Origin: Distichodus sexfasciatus
Taxonomy: Eukaryota > Chordata > Actinopteri > Characiformes > Distichodontidae
Assembly: GCA_032718565.1 (NCBI GenBank)
Contig: JAVGVS010000298.1
Span: forward strand, 184,241-248,240
Direction: 5' to 3'
DNA length: 64,000 nucleotides
Part shown: positions 46,701 to 59,014 of the stretch, one piece after another
Position numbering within the stretch: the stretch's first letter is position 1
Layout of the letters: each line of letters opens with the position of its first letter
The notes under the pieces: model-generated
Told to the model about the DNA's origin: nothing
Seen by the model: only the letters and a program-made list of their open reading frames with translations
The model's database searches: none
Position numbers and translations under genes: made by a program

Positions 46701-49700
46701 CAGAATTCGGAAAATCCCCAGGAAGATAAAAATGTGGTTTGATATGCCTCTGATGGAACTACTCCTTTCAGAAGACGCGCTGGTTATCACTGCATAAATC
46801 TGACTACACACAGTTAAGCATCTTTGGCATTTCCCAGCTGCGTCTTTACCTCATATCTTCTGTGTAGTCCACGGTCCACAGGATAACGTCTTGTGAAAGG
46901 ACAGGTGGAGAAAAAAGCAAAAGAACCATGGCATTAACACCAATATTGGATATTGGATATTGGATGACCAATAATTTTTTTTTCAACGCTGATACTGATA
47001 CTGATTATTATTTAAAAAAGAGACTGATAACCAATGTTTTGAACCAATAAGCAATATTGAGCAACTTACCTCCAAAATGTAACACATTAAAGATTACATG
47101 TTAGTGTTACTTAAAGTAATTGTTTATTACTGTCTCTGCATTGTAATCCATTACACGATTCCTGCTTTACTTTTATGCATTTGCAACTGTTGTACGTTAT
47201 TTGTTCTATTCTTTATTTTTGTTTCATGCCTGTTTTGTACTCATATCAATCAGCGCCTTGTGACTTTTGTCGGTTATGGTCGTTTTATTTCACTTACTTA
47301 CTTTTTAATTACTTTCACCAAAATAATAGTGGAAGTAGGACTTGGCGTTGTAAAATTCTAAAAATGTAGTTTGCTGCAGTTCATTCTACATCCAGTGGAG
47401 GGCGATGTGGTGTAAAACGGCACTAAATTTGGGGTTAAAAGTGCGTTACTGAAATACGTAACAAGTATAACACTGAAAATGGATTAATAATGCCTTACAT
47501 TACTGTGTTACAGCAGAAATAATGCATTACTGTAACTGCATTACTAATGCAACACATTACTTTAATTCTTTTATTATATCAGTATATCAGTCATAAGCGT
47601 ATCGGCTAAATATCGGCGCCGATAATCGGTCGATCCTTCGTATAGACAGTTTAAAAAAAAAACTCCTCCTCTTCCTCACCTGTCCGCACTGCCGCCTGGT
47701 GCTTTGCTCATCAGCAGCTCCACATACGGAAGCTTCTTGAAGCGCTCGGCTCCTACTGCCACGTAAAACTGACCGCTCTCCAGCTCCTCCACCGAGCTCA
47801 CCGTCACACCGTCCAGCGTGCACAACCTGCGCAGGTCGACCAATATGGTTTATATTCCGGGCTGATACCGATGTCGATTATGTAGAACGATATTTCATGG
47901 AGAACAATATTTTCCACCGCTACACTAATAAACCTACTTAATGCTCCAAACATTTGAGGTTTACATTTGAACGTAATAACTCGACAGATTTGAGGACTTA
48001 AGAGTTAGACATTACATTAGGGTTACATTTTGCTTTGCTACATCATTATGAAATGTGATTTTTTGTAACAAGGTAGCATTTTGCTACAGTACAGCACTAT
48101 TAGTAAAAAACTACAGCATTTTAAAAGTAGCTTCACTACTAGTAAGCTACTAAACATATACAGTATCTCTCAAATCTATGCAGATGCAGTAAAAAGAGCA
48201 ACTTTTCCTCAGTAATAAACCAGCCATTGATCAATTAAATATCTGAATTGGATGTTTGTAAGTAAGTGTGTGTCACAAAGATCAAGGGAGGACACGGGAA
48301 GATATTTGTATAATTTGTGGGGACATTTTTGAATGTGATGACTGTGCCACACAAGAAAACATGACTTTATAGAAAATTTAAATGTTTTTTTGGAAAAAAT
48401 AAAATATCTACTAGATCTAGACTAGTCATTTAGTCAACGTGGGAGTCAGTGGAAGAAGCTCACAAAGGTAATACAAGTGTGTGTGTGTGTGTGTGTGTGT
48501 GACCTGCGAACGGCTCCAGTACGCAGCATGGCTTTTTCCGACACGAGACTGAGTATTTGTTCGAGGTTTTTCTGCATGCTGCGTGGTAAGGTGAAACGCA
48601 TGGCAGGACTGAGAACATCACCGTTTCGGAAAACACTGTGTGGAGAAAACCAGAGTCAGTAAGTGTTGTGTGAGTGGGTGAAAGACAGAATATTTGTGTA
48701 TGTCTGAAAAAGATTAAATCAATAAGAGCTATTATGAGTGTATGACCAAGTATGAAAGCTGAGTAAGCACGGAAGGATGCGTGTGCATGTGTAACTGATA
48801 TACACAGTTTTTGGACAATACATGAGCAGACTGGAGACAAAACTACCTTTCAGGAGGAAAAACCAGGTCCCCGTTTAGTTTTCACTGAGATATCGTTTGT
48901 ATTAAGAGAAATGTAAGAAAGCTTTCATACATCATGTTTAGTTTATGATCAAGTTTATGGCTTAGGCCCAGCCTCAGGTTTATTTAGCTACACTAGGGCT
49001 GGGCGATATGGACCAAAATCATCTTTATATTTAGACTGAATGGCAATATTTTTAAGGAAGTGTGCTGAATTTTTAAGACAAAGTCAAAAGTGCTGTTATT
49101 AAATCTACATCTATAAAACACAAAGTCTGGGTTTCTTACCAATATTAAAATCTCCAATATCAAAAGAGATCAATGTTTAAAAGATAAAATGACTCTACGT
49201 TATAAAATGCTAATACGATTATGTTCAACAATCACAGACTTATTCAAATGAAGCACAACCACAGACTAGTTCTGTAAACACTGAACTCATGTACAGCCAC
49301 ATGAAGTCCATGACCTGAAATGTACCTTTAAAATATAACCATAAATCACTTGTCAGCACTAAATGAACCAAATTTTGCAACTCAAGAGATGCATCTTTAG
49401 TGATGTGCAAAGCTTCCCGCATGTTTTTGTTGCACCACTGATAAAATGCATTGTTGACGCTCACTTGACCTTGACTTTACTACTTAACGCTGTGCATTTA
49501 TGCAATACATAAAGAATCTTGTGCTTTTCATTAATAGCTACATAACTGCATTCTCCTTTTTAAAAACAAATTTCTTCCTCGGTTTAAGCTGATGCAGCCT
49601 GGATTTTTGGGAACTTTTGGGTTGTGTGACATAACGTCAAAGTATATGGATATGAACAGTATTGTCTCTTTCTGTATCGTTTTTCACTATATATATATAT

Positions 49701-50064
49701 ATATAGTTTTTGAAGGAACTCAGTTGGTAGCTTGTCCAAACATCTTGGAGAACTAACCACAGATCTATAATCCTATAATCCTACAAAATAATATAATGAC
49801 TATAATCCTAAAAAATAATGTAATGACTATAATCCTACAAAATCCCTGACCTTGTGCAAGTGTACCTATAAGAATTGATGCTGGTTTGAAGGCAAAAGGT
49901 AGTAACACCAAATATTGATTTGATTTAGATTTTTCTTTTGTTCGCTCACTTTGCATTTTGTAAATTGATAAAAATAAACAATCATTATTTATATTTCTGA
50001 AAGCATTCTTTGTTTACAGCATTTTTTCACACCTGCCTAAAACTTTTGCACAGTACTGTATATA

Positions 50065-50139
<75 letters not shown>

Positions 50140-53100
50140 CATAAGAAAGTGTGTGTTACTTCAATATATAATGCAGGAAGAGGATAACTTTTTTTCCATT
50201 TGGCAGACAACGGTCTTGTGAGGGTTTTTGACCTGCATGAAATAAAACATAATGAAGCATTATGTTAGAATGACTCAGGTGAGTCCGACACACACACTTA
50301 GGGGAAACACTGCTGCATTCGCTTCACAACGGATATCAAAATGTGCTTATCGTCACTTCAACAAAGACAAACCTTCCTCTGCCCTCGGGTTGTCTGGCTT
50401 CAAGGCCTCATGAGCAAACAGCTGCTCTCAGCAGAATAATATCCAGTGTTAAAGTGTTATTTAAACAGTAGCTTTTTAAAGTACTAACTACTTACGATTA
50501 AAAGTATACAGTTCATTTTTAAGATAGTAGTTAGTTACTCTACTAGCCACAGAGAAAAAGTAACTAGCTACAGTGTTTCCATTTCATCGAGTAATATTTA
50601 ATATTTGTGCTGTAAGACACTTTTTAAAACAAATTTTAACAAATTAATTTTAATCTTTGTAAAGAACTGTATTTTCAGCAGCTGAATTGGCTGAAGTTGC
50701 CTCATGGAGTCTATCTTTAGGAAGATGGAGGAACAAATGAATTAAAACATTAGCTTGGCTGTAGTTAATCTTCTTCATCAGATTTAGCTTGCAGCTTGAA
50801 TAGCTACCATTTAAAATAATTAGCCACAACACTGCAATGAACCACATATAAACGCCAGTGGTCAACCTATACTACTATAATAAAACAGTAACTTAACTGT
50901 AGTTTAGACAATCTTAATGAGACGTAGATTGTAGGTTGAATAGCTACCTTTTTTTAAGTAGCTTTCCTAAAAATGAATCACAATATAAAGGCCTGGAGGC
51001 CCACTAGCACGGGTTTATATTCAGGACCGACAATTTATGAATCTATTATGTTCAATTACGAGACGATATTTTCTAATCGCTAGATTGTAAGACAGTTGCT
51101 CTACTTTTAAACAGTAGCTTTATAAAGTACTAGCTACTTACTATTAAAAGTAGAGTAAGCTACAGCTAATTTTTAAGATAGTAGTTAGCTACACTACAAG
51201 CTACAGAGAAAAGTAACTAGCTACAGTATATATATTTCATCAAGTAATACGTAATATTTGTGCTGTAAGATACTTTTAAAGCAAATTACTCTTAGAACGC
51301 GGTTCTCTCATGCTCATTGATAAGAGATAATTTATTGAATTCAAAATATTGGATTTTCACTTAAAGGCTCCACAGATTTATTTCTTGTAGTTCATTTTTC
51401 AGGGTGCACAGTGACATCGAATCGTGATCGGAATCATATCGAATCGCCAGATAATTGCTTTTTTAAGTCGTCGGCATCAGACCGATGCTTAGATTTGGTT
51501 CGGTATTTTCTGATATTTTATAACACATTTATTACATGTTGGAAAGGTAGCGTTTGTGCTCGACATGTCCAGAGTCCGAGGTGGGATTTTATATGCCACG
51601 TGCCTTCTGTCTTAAAATGTATTGCATTAATTTGAGCCAAAATTTTGAGCACGCAGTGGAACGCTTATGAGCCAAATTTCCTGTCTTTACGCTCACTCGC
51701 CTTGGTGTCGTGTTAGAAAATGTCAGAGCTACAGTGTTATTTTTATGCCAAACTCTGAGCTTATTGTATAAGGTCTACAAACAAAATCTCTTGTCTTTAC
51801 TTTGCTCAACCGCCTGAGCTCATGCTTGACTCTGCTTTTCCTCACTTCACCACATTCACATACACGCTACTATCACATGTCCCAATTTTATAGGAGGTGG
51901 ATGGTGATCATTTATATTTAATTATTTATCTTTCTCCAAAAAACAGGTGTTACTAACACATTTCTCTATAAATTCTAATATAGTGGTAGCTAATTGTCTG
52001 GCAGATATGAACATGGAAATCATTGGATATCAGCATCGGTGTATAATTCCCATATTTGTCTGGTTCAGAGGATTTAATCTTTCCACAAATCTATGATTAA
52101 AACTTTATTAGGGTGTCGGTCTGTTTTATTTGATTGAGAGCTAATCTTTATTTTTCGTTTCATTTACATGTTACCTTTTCTTAGTTATTTCTTTTGTTTT
52201 ATTGTTATTTGGGAGTTTAGTGGTTTTATAATTTCACGTTGTTTTTGTGAGCAGTGTTGTTTTGTAAAACCCAATAAATAATGTTTTTGAACATGAATGA
52301 ATGAATTAATTAATTTTATTACAAAGCAGGTCCTTCTTTCCAGTGGGTTTGTTTTCAAAAGACTCGCTTTTCCAGTGGGGTTTGTTTTCAAAAGCAACAC
52401 TCATTTCATTATTCCACTGCCTAAGTCTATGTAAAGTCACTCTGTGATTGTATAACATTATTACATGCCCTGACAAGTCTACTGCAGTTACACTGTCCAC
52501 CCCACCGCCCTGTAGGACAATAGCTACAAAACGCCCACACGCAAGACACACACAGTAACACGTGATGGATTACTATAGCTCAGCAGAAAACAGTGACTAC
52601 ACAAAACCATAGGAATAACACGGCCCAAAATGAACACAATAAATGATGAGACTGAGATTTAAACACGGGCCTCGTTTGCCTTCCAAACGTTAAAATATAG
52701 GAGATAAATCATTACTTTGTCATTATATAAAAGCTAAATACCCAAATCTTCTATACATAGCAGACCAAAATTGATAATGTAAGCATTAGAAAGATCGGTG
52801 GTTTACTATAATGAGTACACACAATATCTAAACACCAAATAGTCCGGATATAGTACTTGTCATATTAAATCCTCTACTCCTTCTTGCAATATCCAATGTA
52901 AATGCCAATTTCAACCTGTAAAGAATACTGCATCCTGACTTCTACCTCTACGTCTATTTCTAGTTTCTAATTATATTTAAAACTCCCTGTCTAGTTTAAA
53001 AATCTATATTGTATATTGTCTGGTTTAAAATGTATATTGTTTAATGTATATTTTAGTATTTTACTTATTTATTGTTCATTCCATGTGCCTAGTCGTGCCA

Positions 53101-55715
53101 CTGCCTATTTGTTCTCTGTTCTGGTTGTTCTTGTTTGCACTGAATATAACTTGGAGCCACGTCGTTTACTTTGACTTTGACTTTGACTTTGACACTAGTC
53201 ATCAAGACTGCATAAAAACACAACACAAGAAAGAATGGATCTTTGGATGCAAAATATGAATTAAAGAGGGAAAGTTCAAGACTTTTGCACTCAGTTGGAA
53301 ATAGAGGAATTTCATTGTCATTTCCATTCATTTTTTAGTTTTTATTTTCACATTTAACCTGTTACATTCTGGCCAAGGCATCTATACATTTACTGGGCAA
53401 TAAAACCTGATAGCAGCTTAACTTTGAAACCTAATGACTACCGACAAACTTGAAACCCATGAGCCAAACGAGATTTTATGCTACTACAGTGACATCTGTT
53501 GATGTAAATTTAAAACCTAGACGACACAGAAACAGTATAGTACAGTTGTCCTTTATGGATTGTATAAATGACTTTCTCTCTCTATACACACTTTTAGCTT
53601 AGTTAAGGTTAAGGCTGCCATTCCTTATTTTGAAAGAAGAAATAATGAACAGCGATCACAATTGTTTTATTAACTCACCCATGCCTTCCCACTTCTGACA
53701 GCTGGAGATCTTTTCAGCCCCACACCAGGTAACTGGAGACAGAAAACACAAAGGAAACACACACATGTTTAACAAAACATTATGATGATGATGATGATGA
53801 TTATTATTATTATAGTAATCATAGTAATGTTTGAGAGCACAAGTTTACAAAAACTCTGAAAGAGCGATACAGTATTGGTACAAAATTAAGGCAGGTGTGA
53901 AAAATGCTATAAAACAAAGAATGCTTTCAAAATGGAAGTGTTAATCATTTATTTCATCAATCAACAAAATGCAGTGAATGAACAAAAGAGAAATCTAAAT
54001 CAAATCAATATTTGTGACTACCCTTGCCTTCAAAACAGCATCAATTCTTTCTAGGTACACTTGCACACAGTTTTTGAAGGAACTCGGCTGGTAGGTTGTT
54101 CCGAACATCTTGGAGAACTAACCACAGATCTATAATCTTATAATCCTGCAAAATAATATAATATAATATATCTATATAAATAATATATATAGATTTTTCT
54201 TTTGTTCGCTCACTTTGCATTTTGTAAATTAATAAAAATAAGCAATCACTATTTATATTTCTGAAAGCATTATTTTGTTTACAGCGTTTTTTCACACCTG
54301 CCTAAAACTTTGCACAGTACTGTTTATATGTATGTATTTTTTGCTTCCTCTCTCTACTCTAGAATCTGTACTGGAATTCATTTTAATCACTGTAACTTAT
54401 ACAAAACTCCAACTTCTAACCGGACAAAACAAGTGACAAACGACCTTGGCAGTGGAGTCATCTATATGTGTGTCTATCTGTCTGTCTATATACAGCTCCA
54501 GAAACAAATAAGACACCAAATCACTTTATTTCTGATTCATTGGTTTTTTGTTTGTGTCTTTGTGTCTGTGTAAAATATACAAGTTAATGTTCTTTTATAA
54601 CTTTACCATGCTTATTTCACAATTCAGAACATTTTGGAGTAAATTATCTTATTGTCATACGGAGTAAATGATCTTAATCTAACCTGGAAGTTGCAAACTA
54701 CAAATATGTTATTTTACAATTACTCATTTAATCATTTAATAGAACATGGTCCACAAGTCCACGGCGTCCTCGTGTGCTGAGGTGTTTCCTCTAATCAGAA
54801 AAGTGAATCAGGTGTATAGATGTTGGAATATAACACATGGAATAGCTGCTATAAAAACAGAATTGCAGTTATATATTAAAATATGACCTGCTTTCTTGTT
54901 TTTCACAGACATGCAACTGCAGTGGCTCATAAAACAATAGAAACCTGTACATTTTATACTCACAACCACATATTATAAAGTCAGTGAATTTTAAAAAAGT
55001 GATGTGGTCTCTTGTTTATTTCTGAAGCCGTGCATCCATCCATCCATCCATCCATCCATTACCCGAACCGCTTAATCCCTATCGGGGTCGCGTGGTGGTG
55101 GGGGACCCCACTCCACACAGGACCAACCCGCGGATTGAAACCCACAAACCGGAAAACAGCTAATAAAAGATTTTGGGAATATGAACTTGTCCATGTTTCC
55201 AAACTCACTCGAGCTTCTTGAACTTCTCGAACCCTGCAGCCACATACTGCGCCCCCTGCTGGAGGTGCTCCAGATCGGGCACGCGGTGGCCGTTACGGGG
55301 CGTGTAGAGGGTCCGGACTGCCAGCGGAGCGCCGATGCTGAGGGTCACGTCGTTAAGGAAAGCTTCCATGTTCAAAATCTGCCTTTGGTTCACGATGAAC
55401 TTCCTCCCTGTTTCATACGTGCAGGAATTAGGACACAATCAGACAAGAACAGCATCACACATTTAAAAAACACATTTACAGCATCTAGCAGACGCTCTTA
55501 TCTAGAGTGACTTCCATCGTCCTGATTCGAGGGACGGTCTCTCTGGGGCAACTTGGGGTTAAGGGTCTTGCTCAGGGACCCAATGATGGTAGTGCTGAAG
55601 GACTTAAACCCCCACAAACCTGACATCACTGACCTGAGAAGTAAGGGTCGCCATTCTTGTACACCAACACACTCTTCACAGGGGGCAAGAGCGTTCCCAC
55701 CCCGCTGGAGGCCAT
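43768..55715 (-). CDS. dcdc2b: DCDC2B, doublecortin-domain protein with a damaged linker
   Basis: Doublecortin (DCX) domains bind tubulin and microtubules. Exons are 55715-55634, 55407-55209, 53732-53679, probable 50232-50160, 48635-48504, 47826-47680, 46889-46850, 46633-46574, 46163-46004, 45930-45830 and 44076-43768. DCX1 runs from VLVYKNGDPYFSG to QYVAAGFEKFKKL. DCX2 runs from VFRNGDVLSP to FYVAVGAERFKKLPYVELL. The tail has SSLFYAKP and EVADDENTAVELPVDQ, matching human DCDC2B. All joins agree in phase except in the linker. The 54-nt third exon (phase 2 in and out) reads YLVWG, then TGA, then KD, where human has YLPHRGKD. The next exon (LTRPLSAKWKK...ALYIE) ends one base out of phase with DCX2. 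The last exon either runs to a TGA at 43768 or splices at GAAG/GTGGGT (43887). Identity is secure; integrity is in doubt. Confidence 0.85.
45340..45800. repeat. TAGCTACTTTAA-rich dispersed repeat
   Basis: Words such as GTAGCTTAGCTACTTTAAGC and TTTAAAAGTAGCTTCCCCAA. Related pieces lie at 48080-48180, 50450-50600, 50750-50965 and 51105-51290. It is probably a MITE family. It lies in the last intron of DCDC2B. Confidence 0.5.
46242..46300. repeat. (ATCC/ATCT)n microsatellite
   Basis: Imperfect tetramer array in a DCDC2B intron. Confidence 0.7.
47040..47560. mobile_element. TAATGCATTAC-rich MITE, second copy
   Basis: Starts with GAGCAACTTACCTCCAAAATG and ends with AATGCATTACTGTAACTGCA words, related to 32035-32365. 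hAT-like ATCGG pieces follow at 47595-47635. It lies in the DCDC2B intron between 46889 and 47680. Confidence 0.5.
48477..48500. repeat. (GT)n microsatellite abutting a DCDC2B donor site
   Basis: Twelve GT units. On the minus strand they become CA repeats that start three bases after the GT of the donor of the exon 48635-48504. Confidence 0.85.
49705..50060. mobile_element. Mariner-like MITE M1, 5'-truncated copy
   Basis: Matches the right two thirds of M1 from GTTTTTGAAGGAACTC to AACTTTTGCACAGTACTGTA. It is joined to AT microsatellites on both sides. Confidence 0.7.
50060..50140. repeat. (AT)n microsatellite
   Basis: Long AT run interrupted by single AC steps. It lies about 20 bases beyond the 3' end of the probable DCDC2B linker exon (50232-50160). 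Confidence 0.9.
51400..52030. mobile_element. hAT-like MITE fragment
   Basis: GTGCACAGTGACATCGAATC at the left, with ATCGG/GATGC words and a TTCTGTCTTAAAATGTATT block. That block also occurs near 31820 (inverted) and 58495. These are remnants of the family at 3489-4976. Confidence 0.5.
52920..53195 (+). mobile_element. LINE 3' UTR (L2-like) with TTTGAC tail
   Basis: Sister of 35650-35905 (shared CTTGGAGCCACGTCGTTTAC). It ends in five tandem CTTTGA units at 53166-53193. Confidence 0.6.
53868..54323. mobile_element. Mariner-like MITE M1, degraded copy
   Basis: The left end is altered (ACAGTATTGGTACAAAATTA). The core is shared with M1. The right end reads AAACTTTGCACAGTACTG. The interior has a local deletion and an AT expansion near 54160-54190. 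Confidence 0.65.
55026..55150 (-). mobile_element. (CATC)n-tailed repeat 3' end
   Basis: CATCCATCC array (55032-55059), then ACCCGAACCGCTTAATCCC and ATCGGGGTCGCG. This is the complement of a GATG-tailed non-LTR 3' end. It lies just downstream of a DCDC2B exon (ends 55209). Confidence 0.6.
55471..55610 (-). mobile_element. V-SINE-like core in DCDC2B intron 1
   Basis: AGCAGACGCTCTTATCTAGA and CAACTTGGGGTTAAGGGTCT are the conserved central words of V-SINEs. The tRNA head is missing. Confidence 0.65.
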
Positions 55716-55793
55716 AACACTGACCTGGAAAGACATTAGTTTTACATTTTGAACGTCCATAAATCATGTATAATCACAATCTGATATTATAGT

Positions 55794-56990
55794 GATTCAA
55801 TGCACAAGGATTTAATGTGTTACGATATTAAAAAGTCAGCTACGATACGATTTGATTCGATTCAGGAGCAGTTTATTATGGAGGACTAAGAGTGCCAAAA
55901 TTACATATATAAATATGTCAACAAATAATTAATTAAATGTAAATTAAAAGCATCATTCAATAATTAAATGCCACTAAATATTTTAAATGGGAAATAAAAG
56001 TATAATTAATTAAATGTGTCATGAATTATTTAAAAGGGAAATAAAACATTATTTATTAATTAAATATCATATATAATTATTTCACTATTTATTTCATTTT
56101 GGCCCTTTCAGCACGTGATGAAAGAATTGTATCTGTCAGTTTAACACGTCAAACTCAGCCGGTGGGACTAGTGCTGATCTGCTCAAGGCGACATGTTTCT
56201 AAAGAGACAGCCAATCACCTTGAGTAGATCGGCTTTAGTCCCGCACACGACCTTTGATGGGTTAGACTGACAGATCAAATTAATTTATGACGTGCAGCCA
56301 CAGTGCGCAGCAAATTATGAATCTATTTGATTGGTCTCTCTGACCCATTAAACTCAGTAGGCGGGACTAGATCTTGTCCAGACAAAATATTTAGTGACAC
56401 ATTTAATTATTTAATGATGCTTTCAATTTAGATTTAATTAATTAATTAATTAATTAGTTCTCCATAATTTACACAGCATTATTAATTATTAATAATTATT
56501 AGTTTTACTGTAGTTTTCTAGCAATTTTGCATGCACACTGGACAATAACTACTCTAAAGCAAACATATGGCACTGAATTAAGTCAACATGACTGTATTTT
56601 CTTTAGTTAACTTTATATTTTTATAAGGGGTGATAAATCACAAGTTATGTGACAATATATGATAAAATCGATTCAGTGCACAGCACAACAATTGTAAGTG
56701 TGACGATATCACAAAGTCAGGTACGATATATTTATGATTTGATTCGATTCAGAAGCAATTTATACATTATTATTAGAAATTATTAATTGTAATATTAGTA
56801 TTAGTTTGCTCAGTACTTTTTTGCATGCAAATATTCTACAGCAGTAAATTAAGACTACATGACTGGATTTTCTTTAATGAACTTTACATGTTTATTATCG
56901 ATGTTAAATCACAAGTTATATAACAATACAACAATTCGATTTGTGAGGAAGTCACAAAGTCTGTCACAATACAATTTTGATTCAATTTTC
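55794..56990. mobile_element. Cluster of AT-rich MITEs upstream of DCDC2B
   Basis: GTTACGATATTAAAAAGTCA-type words recur at about 55820, 56700 and 56940. Between them, 55905-55985 and 56375-56458 are imperfect inverted arms (AATTAATTAAAT..., CACTAAATATTTT) enclosing a GC-richer core with GTCCCGC. No coding content. Confidence 0.5.
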
Positions 56991-57633
56991 TTCAGGGCTG
57001 ATTTGAGATAATATCATGTGTTGATTTAAAACAATCAGTTCCATTCATATAAATCATAAAAACAACAAAAATATGATTGGACATTTTTATTCTTGAGCTC
57101 AAACACACATTTAAATAATAATGAACCATTTTTCTCTTTTAATTCAAATTCATCATAAAGTGACGTTACCATATGTATGATGTCTGATCCATGTCTTCAC
57201 TTTTAATCAGTTCTATGGGCTTGTTGATAATTGCATCAGTGTCTCAATGTATCGTTACGCCTCTAATCTCCCCTATACGCCCCTATACCCACCCACACAC
57301 ACACACACTCTCTTACATAAATGCTACACCCATGCACTCATCCCCACCATTAATCTATAGACGTTCATACGTACTCCATCACATAAAAAGTCATCTGTCC
57401 AGTTTTCCTCACCGCTTACACAAATCACAGTGCGCACTTTAATCCCTCACCTTCTTCCTCACACACACACACGCACACACACGCACACCCTCTTGCATAC
57501 TTACAAGAGATGATCCAGAATCCAAAACCCACTATAAACAGGCAAGTCTCATCAAATCACAGATGAGGATTATCTCTGCTTTCTTACTCTGCAGCATAAG
57601 GTGACGAGCTCCCACGTTTAGTGTCTCGTATGT

Positions 57634-57658
57634 ACACACACACACACACACACACACA
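57634..57658. repeat. (CA)n microsatellite
   Basis: About 12 CA units. Further CA runs lie at 57293-57308 and 57460-57488. Confidence 0.85.
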
Positions 57659-57713
57659 GAAATGTTTTCTGGTTGCTATGGCAGCAGTGCCAGCGACCAG
57701 GGGCAACAACAAA

Positions 57714-57748
57714 AGAGGAGGAGGAAGAGGAGGAGGGAGAGAGAGAAG

Positions 57749-57782
<34 letters not shown>

Positions 57783-57788
57783 GAGGGC
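57714..57788. repeat. Purine-only (GGA)n/(GA)n tract
   Basis: A purine strand of about 75 bases, capable of triplex formation. The Ser/Leu or Arg/Glu-rich frames on either strand are artefacts. Confidence 0.85.
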
Positions 57789-58204
57789 AAGTACAATAGG
57801 TAACAGAAGCTATAAATCTGACCCCCTTCTCACCTCTGACTTCACTCGTTACTCCAAACAATAGAAATTTTCCTGACGATATGCACTCAGTTCTACATAT
57901 TTCTCAGATTGTTTTGTGTTACATAACTAAATTGGTGCAGGTGAGATGAAAAGCTGTTAATATTTGGGAAAAGGGATCCGTACCAATCAGGCAGCACAGT
58001 GTCAGACCCAACACATGGATTGTTGGTCAGCAAGGTGGTCAGTTTGTGTTAACAAATGGAAAAATAAAGCATAACTTAAAGGATTATGCAGGAGGTTCAG
58101 CATGCCACTCTCAGCGTGATCCGCACTTTGCCCAGTTAAAGAACAACCGCTTGGTGCTTATTCAAATTTAATGTCGCTCTGACACAAACGCCCCTTTCCT
58201 ATTA

Positions 58205-58720
58205 GGGATGTAAATCACAAGAGTCATCACAGCACAGTATTATATAGTACAATATACAGTACAATATTATACAGATGAAGTGGACAACGAAACAATGTTT
58301 GCTGATATCAAAAAGTCTGCTACGATATGATTTCGACATTTATAGGAAAAACTATTTTCTAGGAATGTACGATAATATCGGAATTGTATCGGAATTGCTC
58401 GATAATAGCTTTTTTTAAGTCATCGGCATCGAACCGATGTTATACGGACACGCACGTCCAAAGTATGATGTGAGATTTTACACAGCCTGCGCCTTCTGTC
58501 TTAAAATGTATTCTGATATTTTGTGCCAAAATTCTGAGCATGCAGTGGAACGTTCACCAGCAAAATCTCTTGTCTGTTCGCACTCAACTCTGCCTGCATG
58601 CGTGAAATGTTTTAAATGAGTGTTTGTCTCACTTAGTGAATGTGAGTTTGCACATGGGCTGCACTAAAATGTTGTAAAATGTCGTGCACTACACTCAAAA
58701 TGTCGCGTTACATCCCTACT
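58205..58720. mobile_element. hAT-like MITE fragments downstream of IQCC
   Basis: TTAGGGATGTAAATCACAAG at the left and CGTTACATCCCTA near 58706-58718 look like inverted termini, with an ATCGG-rich interior (58370-58440). Probably two nested pieces. Confidence 0.5.
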
Positions 58721-58776
58721 TCCTCTTATTTTTAAAAAAAAATCACAAAGAACCGCAATTAAACAAATAAACAGGA

Positions 58777-58782
58777 TTTATT
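58777..58782 (-). terminator. IQCC polyadenylation signal AATAAA
   Basis: On the minus strand an AATAAA lies about 235 bases after the IQCC stop codon, a normal distance for a short 3' UTR. It is the first such hexamer noted downstream. Confidence 0.5.
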
Positions 58783-59014
58783 GAAAAGCGTCTTCACAGA
58801 AGAACATTCTCTCACACACATGTGCATACATTTAATGTTACTGTCTGATATAAAAATATATATAGTAAAGCGTTCGGTCTCTTATTCCTCCTCTCCCTTT
58901 TCCAGAAGAAACAGGTTACCATGGCCACGTCCAATTAGAGCCGTCCTTGAGACACGACCGTCCGGACCGTCCAACTGAGGGACTGACTGACTGTTTGCTC
59001 TCTCTCGCTCGTCG

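Noticed and set aside
47587..47823. 78-codon minus-strand frame
   Set aside because: Shadow frame of the DCDC2B exon 47826-47680, which reads LCTLDGVTVSSVEEL in the correct frame.
48460..48840. 126-codon minus-strand frame
   Set aside because: It overlaps the DCDC2B exon 48635-48504 in a different frame and includes the CA microsatellite. The exon frame VFRNGD is the real one.
57584..57864. Overlapping Ser/Leu-rich and Arg/Glu-rich frames
   Set aside because: All arise from the purine tract and adjacent CA repeat.
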